Shown: positions 25,801-35,708, counted from the first letter of the stretch. The stretch is 64,000 nt of DNA from Agrococcus baldri (GCA_007988785.1 BJUU01000008.1:1-64000), one strand, 5' to 3'. Notes: generated from the sequence alone by a model not told the origin. Made by a program: numbers and translations.

Positions 25801-27099
25801 ATGACGCTCACCGAATCCACCACCGGCACGCAGCAGGGCACCGTCGTCGACGGGCCGGCGCTGTGGTCGGCGCAGGCGCAGATGCCGTCGATCCTGGGCC
25901 GCCAGCTCGTGATCGAGCGCGGCGAGGGCTCCTACATCTTCACCGCGGAGGGCCGGCGCCTCTTCGACGGCACCGCGGGCCTGTGGCACGCGAACGTCGG
26001 CCACTCGCACCCCGAGCTCGCGCAGGCCGCCTACGACCAGATGCTGAAGCTCGAGACCTACCACGTGTTCCAGCGCTACGCGAACGACCGGGCGATCGAG
26101 CTCGGCGAGCGCCTCGCCGCCATCTCGCCCATCGAGCGCGCGAAGGCCATCCTCAACTCCGGCGGCTCCGACGCCATCGACGTCGCCTGCAAGCTCGCCC
26201 GCCGCCACTGGCAGCGGGAGGGCCGCGGCTCGAAGCAGATCATCCTCAGCCGCGAGCACAGCTACCACGGCCTGCACGCCTACGGCACCTCGATCGCCGG
26301 GCTCGACTTCAACCGCGAGGGCATGGGCACCGACTCGCTCGTGCCCGAGACCGCGCGCGTCTCGTTCGACGACATCGCGCAGGTCGAGGCGACCATCCTC
26401 TCGATCGGCGCCGAGAGCATCGCCGCCATCGTCAGCGAGCCCATCCAGGGCACCGGCGGCGTCAACCCGCCCGCCCCGGGCTACCTCGAGGGCCTGCAGC
26501 GGCTGGCGCGCGAGCACGACATCCTGCTCATCGTCGACGAGGTCATCACCGGCTTCGGCCGCACCGGCGAGTGGTTCGCCTCTCAGCGCTACGGCCTCGA
26601 GCCCGACATGGTCACCTTCGCCAAGGGCGTCACCTCCGGCTACGCCCCGCTCGGCGGCGTGCTCGTCGCGCCCCGCCTGTGGGAGCCGTTCTACGTCGAC
26701 GACGCCGCGACGCCGATCTTCCGCCACGGCGCCACCTACGCCGGCCACGCCACCGCCGCGGCGGTCGCGATCGCCAACCTCGACGTGATCGAGCGCGACG
26801 GCCTCGTGCCGCGCGTGCGCGAGCTCGAGCAGGTGCTGCGCCGCGAGCTCGACGCCCTGCAGCAGCGCAGCGAGGCCGTCGTCGACGTGCGCGTCGCCGG
26901 CTTCCTGGGCGGCATCAGCCTCGACGAGCGGCTCGACAACGCGCGCGTCTCCGACCGCGCCGTCGAGCTCGGCTTCATCACCCGCCCGCTGCGCGGCAAC
27001 ACCCTGCAGCTCAGCCCGCCGTTCATCGTCAGCGACCAGGAGGTCGTCGACTACGTCGCCGCCATCGAGCAGGCGATCACCGAGGAGGCCGCCAAGTGA
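25801..27099 (+). CDS. Omega-aminotransferase (class III, PLP)
   Basis: This 432-residue class III aminotransferase has the phosphate-binding NSGGSDAID, the PLP-contacting Asp in LLIVDEVITGFGRTG (D246) and the Schiff-base lysine in VTFAKGVTSGY (K275). It resembles omega-amino acid:pyruvate and taurine/beta-alanine aminotransferases. The adjacent alanine dehydrogenase supports pyruvate as amino acceptor. It overlaps the aldehyde dehydrogenase gene by 4 bp, and the semialdehyde product would be passed to that enzyme. The specific amine (GABA, beta-alanine, a diamine or taurine) cannot be read from the sequence. Confidence 0.88.
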   Translation: MTLTESTTGTQQGTVVDGPALWSAQAQMPSILGRQLVIERGEGSYIFTAEGRRLFDGTAGLWHANVGHSHPELAQAAYDQMLKLETYHVFQRYANDRAIELGERLAAISPIERAKAILNSGGSDAIDVACKLARRHWQREGRGSKQIILSREHSYHGLHAYGTSIAGLDFNREGMGTDSLVPETARVSFDDIAQVEATILSIGAESIAAIVSEPIQGTGGVNPPAPGYLEGLQRLAREHDILLIVDEVITGFGRTGEWFASQRYGLEPDMVTFAKGVTSGYAPLGGVLVAPRLWEPFYVDDAATPIFRHGATYAGHATAAAVAIANLDVIERDGLVPRVRELEQVLRRELDALQQRSEAVVDVRVAGFLGGISLDERLDNARVSDRAVELGFITRPLRGNTLQLSPPFIVSDQEVVDYVAAIEQAITEEAAK

Positions 27100-28586
27100 C
27101 CACGACCACCACGCACACCGACGCGCTCATCGTCGCCGACGCATCCGCCCTCGAGCACGCCGACCGCGTGATCGCCGGCCTCGGCCTGCCCGCCGCGGGC
27201 ACCGCCGTGAGCGACCCCGCGACCGGCGAGCAGATCGGCTTCATCGAGGACGGCGACGTCGACGGCGCCCTGCGCGCGGTCGCGACGGCGGATGCGGCCG
27301 GTCGCGACTGGGCGCGCACGACCCCGCGGCAGCGCGCCGACGTGCTGCACGCCTGGCACGCCCTGCTCGTCGAGCACACCCAAGACCTCGCGCACCTCAT
27401 CTCGCGCGAGATGGGCAAGCCGCTCGCCGAGGCGCGCGGCGAGGTGAAGTACGGCAGCGACTTCGTGCGCTGGTACGCCGAGGAGGCCGTGCGCCCCGCC
27501 GGCAACTACCGCGAGGCGCCCGACGGCGGCGCGACCATCCTCACCCGGCGCGCGCCCGTGGGGCTCGCGGTGCTCATCACGCCGTGGAACTTCCCGCTCG
27601 CGATGGCCACCCGCAAGATCGCGCCCGCGATCGCCGCGGGCTGCGCCGCCGTCGTGAAGCCGGCGACGCTCACGCCGCTGACGACCATCTACGCCGTGCA
27701 GCTCGCGCTGCAGGCCGGCGTGCCCGCCGACCTCGTGCAGGTCGTCACGCCGAAGAGCTCGTCGGCGTTCAGCGAGGCCGTGCTGCGCGACCCGCGCGTG
27801 CGCAAGGTCTCGTTCACGGGCTCGACCGAGGTCGGCCGCACGCTCATGCAGCTCGCCTCCGACAACGTGCTGCGCTCGTCGATGGAGCTGGGCGGCAACG
27901 CGCCGTTCCTGGTCTTCGACGACGCCGACCTCGAGCGCGCCATCGACGGCGCGGTGGCGGCGAAGCTGCGCAACGGCGGCCAGTCGTGCATCGCGGCCAA
28001 CCGCTACTACGTGCAGGACGGCATCGCCGACGCGTTCGTCGAGGGCGTCGCCGAGCGGCTCAGCCAGGCGGCCGTCGGCGCGGGCCTCGGCACCGGCACC
28101 GTCGTCGGCCCGCTCATCGACGACCGCGCCGTGCGGCAGATGCGCGCGCTCACCGACGACGCCGTGGCGCACGGCGCCGAGCTGCGCGCCGGCGGCACCG
28201 AACTCGGCGACGGCACCGGCCACTTCTTCGCGCCGACCGTGCTCGACCGCGTGCCCGAGGCATCCGACATCGCCGGCACCGAGATCTTCGGCCCCATCAT
28301 GGCGATCCAGCGCTTCGGCACCGAGGCAGAGGCGATCGAGCGCGCGAACGCGACCGAGTTCGGCCTCGCCGGCTACGTCTTCAGCGAGTCGCTCGACCGC
28401 GCCCTCAACGTCGCCGACCGGCTCGAGACGGGCATCCTCGGCATCAACCAGGCCGTGCCGTCGAACGCGGCGGCGCCCTTCGGCGGCGTGAAGCAGTCGG
28501 GCCTCGGCCGCGAGGGCAGCGCGGAGGGCCTCGAGGAGTACCAGTCGGTGCGCTTCTACAACATCGCGCGACGCGCGACCAGCTGA
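27096..28586 (+). CDS. Aldehyde dehydrogenase (succinate-semialdehyde dehydrogenase-like)
   Basis: This 496-residue ALDH superfamily enzyme has the cofactor strand TPWNFPLAM, the nucleotide loop FTGSTEVGR, the catalytic Glu in MELGGNAP (E264) and the catalytic Cys in [13 protein letters not shown] (C298). It looks closest to GabD-type enzymes, which oxidise succinate semialdehyde and related omega-oxo acids. GTG 27096 overlaps the aminotransferase stop (GTGA). It probably oxidises the semialdehyde made by the aminotransferase just upstream. Confidence 0.88.
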   Translation: MTTTTTHTDALIVADASALEHADRVIAGLGLPAAGTAVSDPATGEQIGFIEDGDVDGALRAVATADAAGRDWARTTPRQRADVLHAWHALLVEHTQDLAHLISREMGKPLAEARGEVKYGSDFVRWYAEEAVRPAGNYREAPDGGATILTRRAPVGLAVLITPWNFPLAMATRKIAPAIAAGCAAVVKPATLTPLTTIYAVQLALQAGVPADLVQVVTPKSSSAFSEAVLRDPRVRKVSFTGSTEVGRTLMQLASDNVLRSSMELGGNAPFLVFDDADLERAIDGAVAAKLRNGGQSCIAANRYYVQDGIADAFVEGVAERLSQAAVGAGLGTGTVVGPLIDDRAVRQMRALTDDAVAHGAELRAGGTELGDGTGHFFAPTVLDRVPEASDIAGTEIFGPIMAIQRFGTEAEAIERANATEFGLAGYVFSESLDRALNVADRLETGILGINQAVPSNAAAPFGGVKQSGLGREGSAEGLEEYQSVRFYNIARRATS

Positions 28587-28615
28587 GACCACAGAGCAGA
28601 AGAAGGAGCAGGCGG

Positions 28616-29734
28616 ATGCGCATCGCAGTCGTCAAGGAGATCAAGCCCGCAGAGGCGCGGGTCGGTCTCACCCCCGCGGGCGCCGAGGACCTCGTGCGCG
28701 CCGGGCACACCGTGCTGGTCGAGCGCAGCGCGGGCGAGCTCGCGGGCTTCCCCGACGAGCAGTACCTCGCGGCCGGCGCCGAGCTCGTCTCGCGCGAGGA
28801 CGCGTGGGGGCGGGCCGAGCTGCTGGTGAAGGTGAAGGAGCCGATCGCCGAGGAATACCCCTTCCTGCGCGACGACCTGACGCTCTTCACCTACCTGCAC
28901 CTGGCGGCCGACCGGCCGCTCACCGAGGCGCTGCTGGCCGCGGGCACGCTCGGCATCGCCTACGAGACCGTCTTCGACGGCACGGGCCTGCCGCTGCTGG
29001 CGCCCATGAGCGAGATCGCGGGCAGCCTCGCCGCGCACGCGGCGGCGGCCAACCTCATGCGCCCCGCGGGTGGCCCGGGCGTGCTGCTCGGCGGCGCCCC
29101 CGGCGTCGCGCCCGCGCGGGTGCTCGTGATCGGCGGCGGCGCCGTCGGCACGCAGGCCGCGCAGCTCGCCCTCGGCATGCAGGCGGAGGTGACCGTGCTC
29201 GAGATGTCGCCCACCCGCATCCGCCAGCTCGACGCGCTGCTCGACGGTCGCGCCCGGGTGCTGATGTCGGATGTCGCGACGGTCGAGGCCGAGCTCGCCC
29301 AGGCCGACGTCGTGATCGGCGCCGTGCTGGTGCCCGGTCGCGCCGCGCCCAAGGTGGTCTCGCGCGCGCAGCTGGCGCTGCTGAAGCCGACCGCGCTGCT
29401 CATCGACGTGGCGATCGACCAGGGCGGCGCCTTCGAGACGTCGCGCCCGACCACGTACGCCGACCCGATCTTCGAGGTCGACGGCATCCGCCACTACTGC
29501 GTCGCCAACATGCCCGGCGCGGTGCCGCAGACCGCGACGCGCGCGCTCACCAACGCGACGCTGCCGTACATCCGGCGCATCGCGCAGCAGGGCGCCGAGG
29601 CGGCGGTCGCGGCCGACGCGGCGCTCGCGCTCGGGGTCAACACGCGCTCGGGCGGCATCGTGCACCAGGGGGTCGCCGAGGCCTTCGCCGACCTGCCGGC
29701 AGCCGTGGGCGATCGCTCGCTCGCGCTGCGGTAG
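28616..29734 (+). CDS. ald: Alanine dehydrogenase
   Basis: This 372-residue protein is full length for Ald. It shows the substrate and catalytic residues of the family: [14 protein letters not shown], the lysine in VKVKEP, the histidine in TYLHLAAD, the NAD-binding [14 protein letters not shown], and the C-terminal [12 protein letters not shown]. The enzyme interconverts alanine and pyruvate with NADH and ammonia. AAGGAG precedes ATG 28616. In this operon it should regenerate pyruvate from the alanine formed by the aminotransferase and release ammonium. Confidence 0.93.
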   Translation: MRIAVVKEIKPAEARVGLTPAGAEDLVRAGHTVLVERSAGELAGFPDEQYLAAGAELVSREDAWGRAELLVKVKEPIAEEYPFLRDDLTLFTYLHLAADRPLTEALLAAGTLGIAYETVFDGTGLPLLAPMSEIAGSLAAHAAAANLMRPAGGPGVLLGGAPGVAPARVLVIGGGAVGTQAAQLALGMQAEVTVLEMSPTRIRQLDALLDGRARVLMSDVATVEAELAQADVVIGAVLVPGRAAPKVVSRAQLALLKPTALLIDVAIDQGGAFETSRPTTYADPIFEVDGIRHYCVANMPGAVPQTATRALTNATLPYIRRIAQQGAEAAVAADAALALGVNTRSGGIVHQGVAEAFADLPAAVGDRSLALR

Positions 29735-30501
29735 TGCCGCTCCCCGTGGCAGGTGAGGCACGGGTCGCGCTCGTCACCGGCGCCACCTCCGGCATCGGCG
29801 TCGAGATCGCGCGGCGGCTGGTGGCGGATGGGCTGCGCGTGGTCGTGAGCGGACGCTCGGCCGAGCGCGGCGCGGCCGTGGCCGCCGAGCTGGGCGGGGC
29901 CGCGAGCTTCGTGCGCGCCGACCTCACCGAGGAGGGCGCGGCGGATGCGCTGGTCGCGGCGGTCGTGGCTGCCCACGGCCGCCTCGACGTGCTCGTCAAC
30001 AACGCGGCCGTCGACCACACGGGGCCCCTGCTCGAGGTGCCGCCGAGCGAGGTGCGGGCGACCTTCGAGACCAACGCGCTCGCCGCCATCGCCTGCCTGC
30101 AGGCCGCCGGGCGGGCGATGCGCGACGGCGGTCGCGGCGGCGCCATCATCAACGTCACCTCGCGGCTCGCGAGCATCGGCGTGCCCACCATGGGCGTCTA
30201 CAGCGCCAGCAAGGGCGCGCTGCTCGCGCTCACGACCGCCGCCGCCGTCGAGCTGGCGCCCTGGGACATCCGCGTCAACGCCGTCGCCCCCGGCATGACC
30301 CGCACGCCGCTCTACGAGACGTGGGCGAGCGGGCAGCCCGACCCGGCCGCCACCGAGCGGCGGGTGGCCGACGCCATCCCGCTGCGGCGCATCGCCGAGC
30401 CCGCCGACGTCGCGGCCGCGGTCGCGTTCCTCGCCAGCCCGGGCGCGGCCTACATCACCGGCACGTCGATCCCGGTCGACGGCGGCTACCTCGCGCAGTA
30501 G
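29734..30501 (+). CDS. SDR-family oxidoreductase B
   Basis: This 255-residue classical SDR has [12 protein letters not shown], the serine in [14 protein letters not shown] and the C-terminal VDGGY. GTG 29734 overlaps the alanine dehydrogenase stop (TAGTG); GTG 29746 is an alternative. It is closely related to SDR A at 17024-17776, and the family resemblance runs through the whole chain. The substrate is unknown. Its position between alanine dehydrogenase and the D-malate-type dehydrogenase places it inside the amino-acid catabolic run. Confidence 0.88.
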   Translation: MPLPVAGEARVALVTGATSGIGVEIARRLVADGLRVVVSGRSAERGAAVAAELGGAASFVRADLTEEGAADALVAAVVAAHGRLDVLVNNAAVDHTGPLLEVPPSEVRATFETNALAAIACLQAAGRAMRDGGRGGAIINVTSRLASIGVPTMGVYSASKGALLALTTAAAVELAPWDIRVNAVAPGMTRTPLYETWASGQPDPAATERRVADAIPLRRIAEPADVAAAVAFLASPGAAYITGTSIPVDGGYLAQ

Positions 30502-30555
30502 GCGCACGACCACCGAACCGATCGTGCACGGCCGTGCGCGCAGGAGGGACAGCAG

Positions 30556-31596
30556 ATGAGCACGAGCTACACCGTCGACGTGATCGCCGGCGACGGCATC
30601 GGCCCCGAGGTGGTGCCCGCCGCGATCGCCTGCGTCGACCGGCTCGCCGAGCTGCACGGCTTCGCGGTCGACTGGCGCGAGCGCGACTGGGGCTCCGAGC
30701 ACCACCGGCGGCACGGGGCGATGATGCCGGAGGACGGCCTCGAGCAGCTGCGCACCGGCGACGCGATCTTCCTGGGCGCGGTCGGCGCGCCCGACATCCC
30801 CGACCACGTGACGCTGTGGGGGCTGCTCATCCCCATCCGTCGCGCCTTCCGGCAGTACGTGAACCTGCGGCCGGTGAAGAGCCTGCCCGGCCGCCCCGGC
30901 CCCGAGCTCGACATGCTCATCGTGCGCGAGAACGTCGAGGGCGAGTACAGCGAGATCGGCGGCCGCTACGGGCAGGGCACGCCCGACGAGGCCGCCATCC
31001 AGGAGGCCGTCTTCACCCGCCGCGGCATCGAGCGCGTCACCCGCTTCGCCGCCGAGCGCGCGCTCGAGCGCAGCGGCACGATCGTCTCGGCCACCAAGTC
31101 GAACGGCATCATCCACACCATGCCGTTCTGGGACGAGGTGGTGGCAGAGGTCGCGGCGGATGCGGGGGTGAGGGTCGACAGCGTGCTGATCGACGCGCTC
31201 GCGGCCCGCTTCGTGCTCGCGCCGGCCTCGATCGACGTGGTGGTCGCCTCGAACCTCTTCGGCGACATCCTCTCCGACCTCGGGGCCGCGATCGCCGGCT
31301 CGATCGGCATCGCGCCGAGCGCCAACCTCAACCCCGAGCGCGAGTTCCCCTCGCTGTTCGAGCCCGTGCACGGCTCGGCGCCCGACATCGCCGGCCGCGG
31401 CGTCGCCAACCCCTTCGCCGCCATCTGGTCGGCGGCGATGATGCTCGAGCACCTGGGCGAGACGGATGCGGCTGCCGCGCTCGAGCGCGCGTGCTTCGGC
31501 GCGCTCGCCGACGGCGTCGCCACCGCAGACCTGGGCGGGGAGGCCACGACGGCCGAGTTCACGCAGGCGGTCCTCGGTCGCTTGTCAGATATGTAG
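30556..31596 (+). CDS. D-malate/tartrate dehydrogenase-like enzyme (isocitrate/isopropylmalate family)
   Basis: This 346-residue beta-decarboxylating dehydrogenase has GDGIGPEV at the start, the arginine-rich substrate loop (IRRAFRQYVNLRPVKSL), IVRENVEGEYSEIGG, the signature SNLFGDILSDLGAAIAGSIG and FEPVHGSAPDIAG. The substrate-loop sequence fits tartrate/D-malate dehydrogenases better than LeuB. These enzymes make pyruvate from D-malate, or oxaloglycolate and glycerate products from tartrate. AGGAGG precedes ATG 30556. It could feed pyruvate to the aminotransferase. Its last codons contain the 12-bp motif shared with 62089-62100. Confidence 0.85.
   Translation: MSTSYTVDVIAGDGIGPEVVPAAIACVDRLAELHGFAVDWRERDWGSEHHRRHGAMMPEDGLEQLRTGDAIFLGAVGAPDIPDHVTLWGLLIPIRRAFRQYVNLRPVKSLPGRPGPELDMLIVRENVEGEYSEIGGRYGQGTPDEAAIQEAVFTRRGIERVTRFAAERALERSGTIVSATKSNGIIHTMPFWDEVVAEVAADAGVRVDSVLIDALAARFVLAPASIDVVVASNLFGDILSDLGAAIAGSIGIAPSANLNPEREFPSLFEPVHGSAPDIAGRGVANPFAAIWSAAMMLEHLGETDAAAALERACFGALADGVATADLGGEATTAEFTQAVLGRLSDM
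31580..31591 (-). promoter_or_regulatory. 12-bp motif shared with the AEC carrier promoter (copy 1)
   Basis: GCTTGTCAGATA (+ strand) is the exact reverse complement of TATCTGACAAGC at 62089-62100. It overlaps the 3' end of the dehydrogenase gene, about 60 bp before the APC permease, and resembles half of a GntR-type TTGTC-N-GACAA site. Confidence 0.4.
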
Positions 31597-31651
31597 CATT
31601 GCCCCTTGTCGCCGACCGGCGGCACGGCCACCACCTGAAGGAGCGTTCGAC

Positions 31652-33097
31652 GTGGCACGCGATTCTCTCGACCAGCCCGGCAAGAAGCTGCGCACACGGC
31701 ACGTGACGATGATCACGCTCGGCGGCATCATCGGCGCGAGCCTGTTCGTCGGCTCGGCCAACATCATCCGCGAGGCGGGCCCGGCGGCGACGCTCTCCTA
31801 CCTCGCCGGCGGCCTGCTCGTCTTCCTCGCCATGAGGATGCTGGGCGAGATGGCGGCGGCCCGCCCCGCGGTCGGCTCGTTCATGGAGTACGCGCGCGTC
31901 GGGCTCGGCAACTGGGCCGCCTACATCGTCGGCTGGCTCTACTGGTACTTCTGGGTGGGCGTCATCGCCTACGAGGCGGTCGTCGGCGGCGGCATGATCA
32001 ACGCCTGGTTCCCCGCCGTGCCGCCGTGGCTCGGCTCGCTCGTGCTGCTGGCCATCTTCGTCACCACCAACCTCATCTCGCTGCGCTCCTTCGGCGAGAC
32101 GGAGTTCTGGCTCGCGAGCATCAAGGTGATCGCGATCGTCGTCTTCCTGGGCGCCGGCATCCTCTTCGTGCTCGGCCTGTGGCCGAACGGCTCGTTCTCG
32201 ATCCCCAACCTCTGGGAGCACGGCGGCTTCATGCCCAACGGCTTCGGCGTCGTCGTCTCGTCGGTCGCGCTCGTGCTCTTCTCCTACTTCGGCACCGAGA
32301 TCGCGGTGATGGCCGCCGCCGAGTCCGAGAACCCGGCCAAGGGCATCAACCAGGCGGCGCGCACCGTCATCTGGCGCGTCATGCTCTTCTACGTCGGCGC
32401 CGTGTTCGTGATCGTGACGGTCGTGCCGTGGGATCAGCTGCCCTCGCCCGACGAGATCGCGCCGTTCAGCTACGTCTTCCAGCAGTTCGGCGTGCCGGGC
32501 GCCGAGATGATCATGAGCCTGGTCATCTTCACCGCTGTGATCTCGGTGCTGAACTCGGGCACCTACTCGGCCTCGCGCATGTTCGCGGCGCTCGCCGAGC
32601 AGCGGCTGGCCCCGGCGATCGTCGCCAAGCGCTCGAAGCGGGGCGTGCCGGTGCTGGCCGTCATCGCCTCGACCATCGGCGGCCTCATCGCGACGGTCGT
32701 CAACTTCATCGCCCCGAGCTCCGGCATCTACGACTTCATCATGAACTCCACGGGCCTCGTGGCGCTGTTCGTCTACGTCTTCATCGCCGTCACCCAGTGG
32801 CGGCTGCGGGCGAAGATGACGCCAGCGGAGCAGGGGGCGCTGACGCTCAAGGTGCGGCTCTTCCCGCTCGTGAACATCCTGGTGATCCTCGGCGCGATCG
32901 GCATCGTGGCGATCATGCTGACCACCGAGACCGGCCGCACCCAGGTGCTGACGAGCTTCATCGCCGCCGGCGCGCTCGTGCTGTTCTGGCCGCTCGTGCG
33001 CCGCAACCTCGCGCGCGGGAGGGCCGCGGGCGAGCAGCAGGCGGCCGTCGCGGAGGAGCGGGAGTTCGAGCAGGAGTCCTCGCACGAGGGCCGCTGA
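31652..33097 (+). CDS. APC-family amino acid permease (GABA permease-like)
   Basis: This 481-residue, 12-helix amino acid permease starts with the LKTRHVTMI-like motif of the amino acid transporter family (LRTRHVTMITLGGIIGASLF). The conserved FSYFGTEIAVMAAAESENP segment in helix 6 is typical of GabP/AroP-type proton symporters. The start is GTG 31652 with AAGGAG at 31638-31643. It probably imports the amino compound degraded by the upstream aminotransferase run. About 30 hydrophilic residues follow the last helix. Confidence 0.92.
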   Translation: MARDSLDQPGKKLRTRHVTMITLGGIIGASLFVGSANIIREAGPAATLSYLAGGLLVFLAMRMLGEMAAARPAVGSFMEYARVGLGNWAAYIVGWLYWYFWVGVIAYEAVVGGGMINAWFPAVPPWLGSLVLLAIFVTTNLISLRSFGETEFWLASIKVIAIVVFLGAGILFVLGLWPNGSFSIPNLWEHGGFMPNGFGVVVSSVALVLFSYFGTEIAVMAAAESENPAKGINQAARTVIWRVMLFYVGAVFVIVTVVPWDQLPSPDEIAPFSYVFQQFGVPGAEMIMSLVIFTAVISVLNSGTYSASRMFAALAEQRLAPAIVAKRSKRGVPVLAVIASTIGGLIATVVNFIAPSSGIYDFIMNSTGLVALFVYVFIAVTQWRLRAKMTPAEQGALTLKVRLFPLVNILVILGAIGIVAIMLTTETGRTQVLTSFIAAGALVLFWPLVRRNLARGRAAGEQQAAVAEEREFEQESSHEGR

Positions 33098-33115
33098 GCC
33101 GGAACGGGAGCGACG

Positions 33116-34003
33116 ATGTTCACGGGGCTGAGCGCCTTCCCGCTCACGCCGCTGCGCGAGGATCGCCTGGATGCGCCCGCGTTCGAGCGGATCGTGCGGA
33201 TGCTCGCAGGCAGCGGCGTCGACAGCATCACCATGCTGGGGTCGACCGGCTCCTACGCCTACCTGGACCGCGGCGAGCGGCAGGAGGCCCTCGCCACGGC
33301 GCTCGCGGCGGCAGGGGAGACGCCGGTGATCGCCGGCATCGGCGCCCTGCGCACCTCGGCCGTGCTCGATCACGCCCAGGATGCGCAGGACGCCGGCGCA
33401 CAGGCGCTGCTGCTGGCGCCCATGACCTACCAGGCGCTCACCGAGGACGACGTCTTCGGCCTCTTCTCGGACGTGCTCGAGCGCGTCGCGGTGCCCGTGG
33501 TCGTCTACGACAACCCTGGCACCACGCACTTCCGGTTCTCGGATGCGCTCTACGGGCGGCTGGCCGCGCTGCCGGGCATCGCATCCATCAAGATCCCTGG
33601 CATCCCCGCGGGGATCACGGCCGCCGAGCGTCTCGCGCAGCTGCGCGACGTCGTGCCGCCGGAGGTGACCATCGGCATCTCGGGCGATGCGTTCGCGGCC
33701 GATGCCCTCCGCGCCGGCTGCGAGGCCTGGTACTCGGTGATCGCGGGCACGCTGCCGGGGCCGGCGCTGCGCATCGCGAGGGCCGCGCTCGGCGGCGACC
33801 CGAGCGCGACCGCGGAGGCTGCCGCGGCGATGCGACCCCTGTGGTCGCTGTTCGCCAGGCACGGCAGCCTGCGGGTGGTCGCGGCGATCGCTGAGGAGCG
33901 GGGGCTCGTGCGCGCTCATCCGCTGCCGCTGCCGATCCGCGGCCTCGGTGAGCGCGAGCGGGCACACGTGCGCGAGGCGCTCGCCGCCGTTCCAGGCGGC
34001 TGA
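33116..34003 (+). CDS. DapA-family aldolase/dihydrodipicolinate synthase-like protein
   Basis: This 295-residue class I aldolase has the pyruvate-binding loop MLGSTGSYAYLD, the catalytic tyrosine in VVVYDNPGTTHF and the Schiff-base lysine in IASIKIPGI. The TGS in place of the usual TGE in the loop and the catabolic context argue against lysine biosynthesis. Related enzymes cleave or form 2-keto-3-deoxy acids or remove water from sugar acids. It begins 18 nt after the permease stop and is the last gene of the run. Confidence 0.87.
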   Translation: MFTGLSAFPLTPLREDRLDAPAFERIVRMLAGSGVDSITMLGSTGSYAYLDRGERQEALATALAAAGETPVIAGIGALRTSAVLDHAQDAQDAGAQALLLAPMTYQALTEDDVFGLFSDVLERVAVPVVVYDNPGTTHFRFSDALYGRLAALPGIASIKIPGIPAGITAAERLAQLRDVVPPEVTIGISGDAFAADALRAGCEAWYSVIAGTLPGPALRIARAALGGDPSATAEAAAAMRPLWSLFARHGSLRVVAAIAEERGLVRAHPLPLPIRGLGERERAHVREALAAVPGG

Positions 34004-34010
34004 TGCCTCG

Positions 34011-34038
34011 TCGACCGCCTGCGCCGCGCCGATAGACT
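34011..34038 (+). promoter_or_regulatory. Promoter for the SulP gene
   Basis: TCGACC (34011-34016) and TAGACT (34033-34038) are 16 bp apart. A G/C-rich untranslated leader of about 100 nt follows up to GTG 34144, in which I see no riboswitch-like element. Confidence 0.4.
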
Positions 34039-34143
34039 GCATCCCGAGATCCCGCCGATCCCCGGACGCGCCGTCGTGCGCGGTGCTCGCGCGTGACGCC
34101 GCGCATCCGTGAGACCCGGTGCGCCCGTGCCCGAGGAGCCGTC

Positions 34144-35682
34144 GTGACCACCACCAGCCAGCCGCGCAGGTACCGCGACGACCCATCCGTCCTCGCTGTG
34201 CTGCGCTCGCCGCGGCTGCTGACGCGCGAGGCGCTCGCGGGGCTCGTGGTGGCGCTCGCGCTCATCCCGGAGGCGATCTCCTTCTCGATCATCGCCGGCG
34301 TCGACCCGCGCGTCGGCCTCTTCTCGAGCTTCGTGATGGCCGTCACGATCGCGTTCGTGGGCGGCCGGCCGGCGATGATCTCGGCCGCCACCGGTGCCGT
34401 CGCGCTCGTGATCGCGCCGGTGATGCGGGAACACGGCTTCGACTACTTCATCGCGACGGTGCTGCTGGCGGGCGTGCTGCAGATCGTGCTCGCGCTGCTG
34501 GGCGTGGCGAAGCTCATGCGCTTCATCCCGCGCAGCGTGATGGTCGGCTTCGTGAACGCGCTCGCCATCCTCGTGCTCATCGCGCAGCTGCCGCACCTGT
34601 TCGGCGTGCCGTGGCTCGTCTACCCGCTCGTCGCCGTCGGGGTCGCCGTGATCGTGCTGCTGCCGCGGCTGCAGCGGGTCGTGCCCTCGCCGCTCGTCGC
34701 CGTCGTGCTGCTGACCGCCGCTGTGCTCGTGTTCGGCTGGTCGGTGCCGAACGTCGGCGACCAGGGCGAGCTGCCCCGCGCGCTGCCCGAGCTGTTCGTG
34801 CCGCAGGTGCCGCTGGATCTCGAGACGCTCGGCATCATCGGGCCGACGGCCCTCGCGATGGCGCTCGTCGGCCTCATGGAGTCGCTGCTGACCGCCAAGC
34901 TCGTCGACGACATCACCGACACCCGCTCGAACAAGACGCGCGAGTCGTGGGGGCAGGGCGTCGCCAACCTCGCCTCCGGCCTCTTCGGCGGCATGGGCGG
35001 CTGCGCCGTGATCGGCCAGACCATGATCAACGTCAAGGTCTCGGGCGCCCGCTCCCGCGGCTCCACCTTCCTCGCGGGCGTCTTCGTGCTGGTGCTCGTG
35101 GTGGCGCTCGGCGACGTCGTCGCGCTCATCCCCATGGCGGCGCTCGTGGCCGTGATGATCATGGTGGTCGTCTCCACCTTCGACTGGCACAGCATCCGCC
35201 CCTCCACGCTCAGGCGGATGCCCGTGTCGGAGACGCTCGTGATGGTCGTGACCGTCGTGGTCGTCGTGGCGACGCACAACCTCGCGATCGGGGTGATCGT
35301 CGGCACGGTCGTGGCGATGGTGCTGTTCGCCCGCCGGGTGGCGCACTTCCAGTCGGTGACGCGCGAGGTGCGGCCTGTGGATGCTGGCACTGCGGATGCT
35401 GGCACCGCGGATGGCGGCACGGCCGTGCACTACACGGTCGAGGGCGAGCTGTTCTTCGCCTCCTCGAACGACCTCACGACGCAGTTCGCCTACACCGACG
35501 ACCCCGAGCACGTCGTCATCGACCTCTCGCGCTCGCACATCTGGGACGCATCGACCGTCGCCGCCCTCGACGCGATCGAGACGAAGTACGCGCGGCTCGG
35601 CAAGCGCGTCGAGCTGCACGGGCTGAACGCCGCCTCGGCCTCGATGCGGGAGCGGATGTCGGGGCAGCTCGGCGGGGACTGA
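34144..35682 (+). CDS. SulP-family anion transporter with STAS domain
   Basis: This 512-residue SulP/SLC26 protein has an N-terminal membrane domain of about 12-14 helices (from GLVVALALIPEAISFSIIAG, with the FSSFVMAVTIAF and MGGCAVIGQTMINVKVSG signatures). A C-terminal STAS domain (about 415-510) contains VIDLSRSHIWDASTVAALD. GTG 34144 is chosen for the AGGAG upstream. Members carry sulfate, bicarbonate or dicarboxylates; this one resembles the bacterial bicarbonate/sulfate group. The linker before the STAS domain has a short tandem repeat encoding DAGTADAGTADGGTA. Confidence 0.92.
   Translation: MTTTSQPRRYRDDPSVLAVLRSPRLLTREALAGLVVALALIPEAISFSIIAGVDPRVGLFSSFVMAVTIAFVGGRPAMISAATGAVALVIAPVMREHGFDYFIATVLLAGVLQIVLALLGVAKLMRFIPRSVMVGFVNALAILVLIAQLPHLFGVPWLVYPLVAVGVAVIVLLPRLQRVVPSPLVAVVLLTAAVLVFGWSVPNVGDQGELPRALPELFVPQVPLDLETLGIIGPTALAMALVGLMESLLTAKLVDDITDTRSNKTRESWGQGVANLASGLFGGMGGCAVIGQTMINVKVSGARSRGSTFLAGVFVLVLVVALGDVVALIPMAALVAVMIMVVVSTFDWHSIRPSTLRRMPVSETLVMVVTVVVVVATHNLAIGVIVGTVVAMVLFARRVAHFQSVTREVRPVDAGTADAGTADGGTAVHYTVEGELFFASSNDLTTQFAYTDDPEHVVIDLSRSHIWDASTVAALDAIETKYARLGKRVELHGLNAASASMRERMSGQLGGD
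35378..35420 (+). repeat. Short in-frame tandem repeat in the SulP linker
   Basis: Three imperfect copies of a 15-nt unit (GGATGCTGGCACTGC and variants) encode DAGTA, DAGTA and DGGTA in the linker between the membrane and STAS domains. Length variation here would keep the frame. Confidence 0.6.
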
Positions 35683-35690
35683 CGCGTCAG

Positions 35691-35708
35691 GCCCCCGGCG
35701 ATCGGGGC
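35691..35708. terminator. Short hairpin between convergent SulP and GPP34 genes
   Basis: GCCCC and GGGGC arms with an 8-nt loop lie 9 bp after the SulP stop. The 5-bp stem is weak evidence. Confidence 0.25.

Noticed and set aside
33116-34003. DapA-family protein as lysine biosynthesis dapA.
   Set aside because: It lies at the end of a permease/catabolic run, with TGS in the active-site loop and no other lysine genes nearby.
34046-34143. Possible riboswitch in the about 100-nt leader of the SulP gene.
   Set aside because: No conserved riboswitch core or strong paired arms could be recognised by eye.
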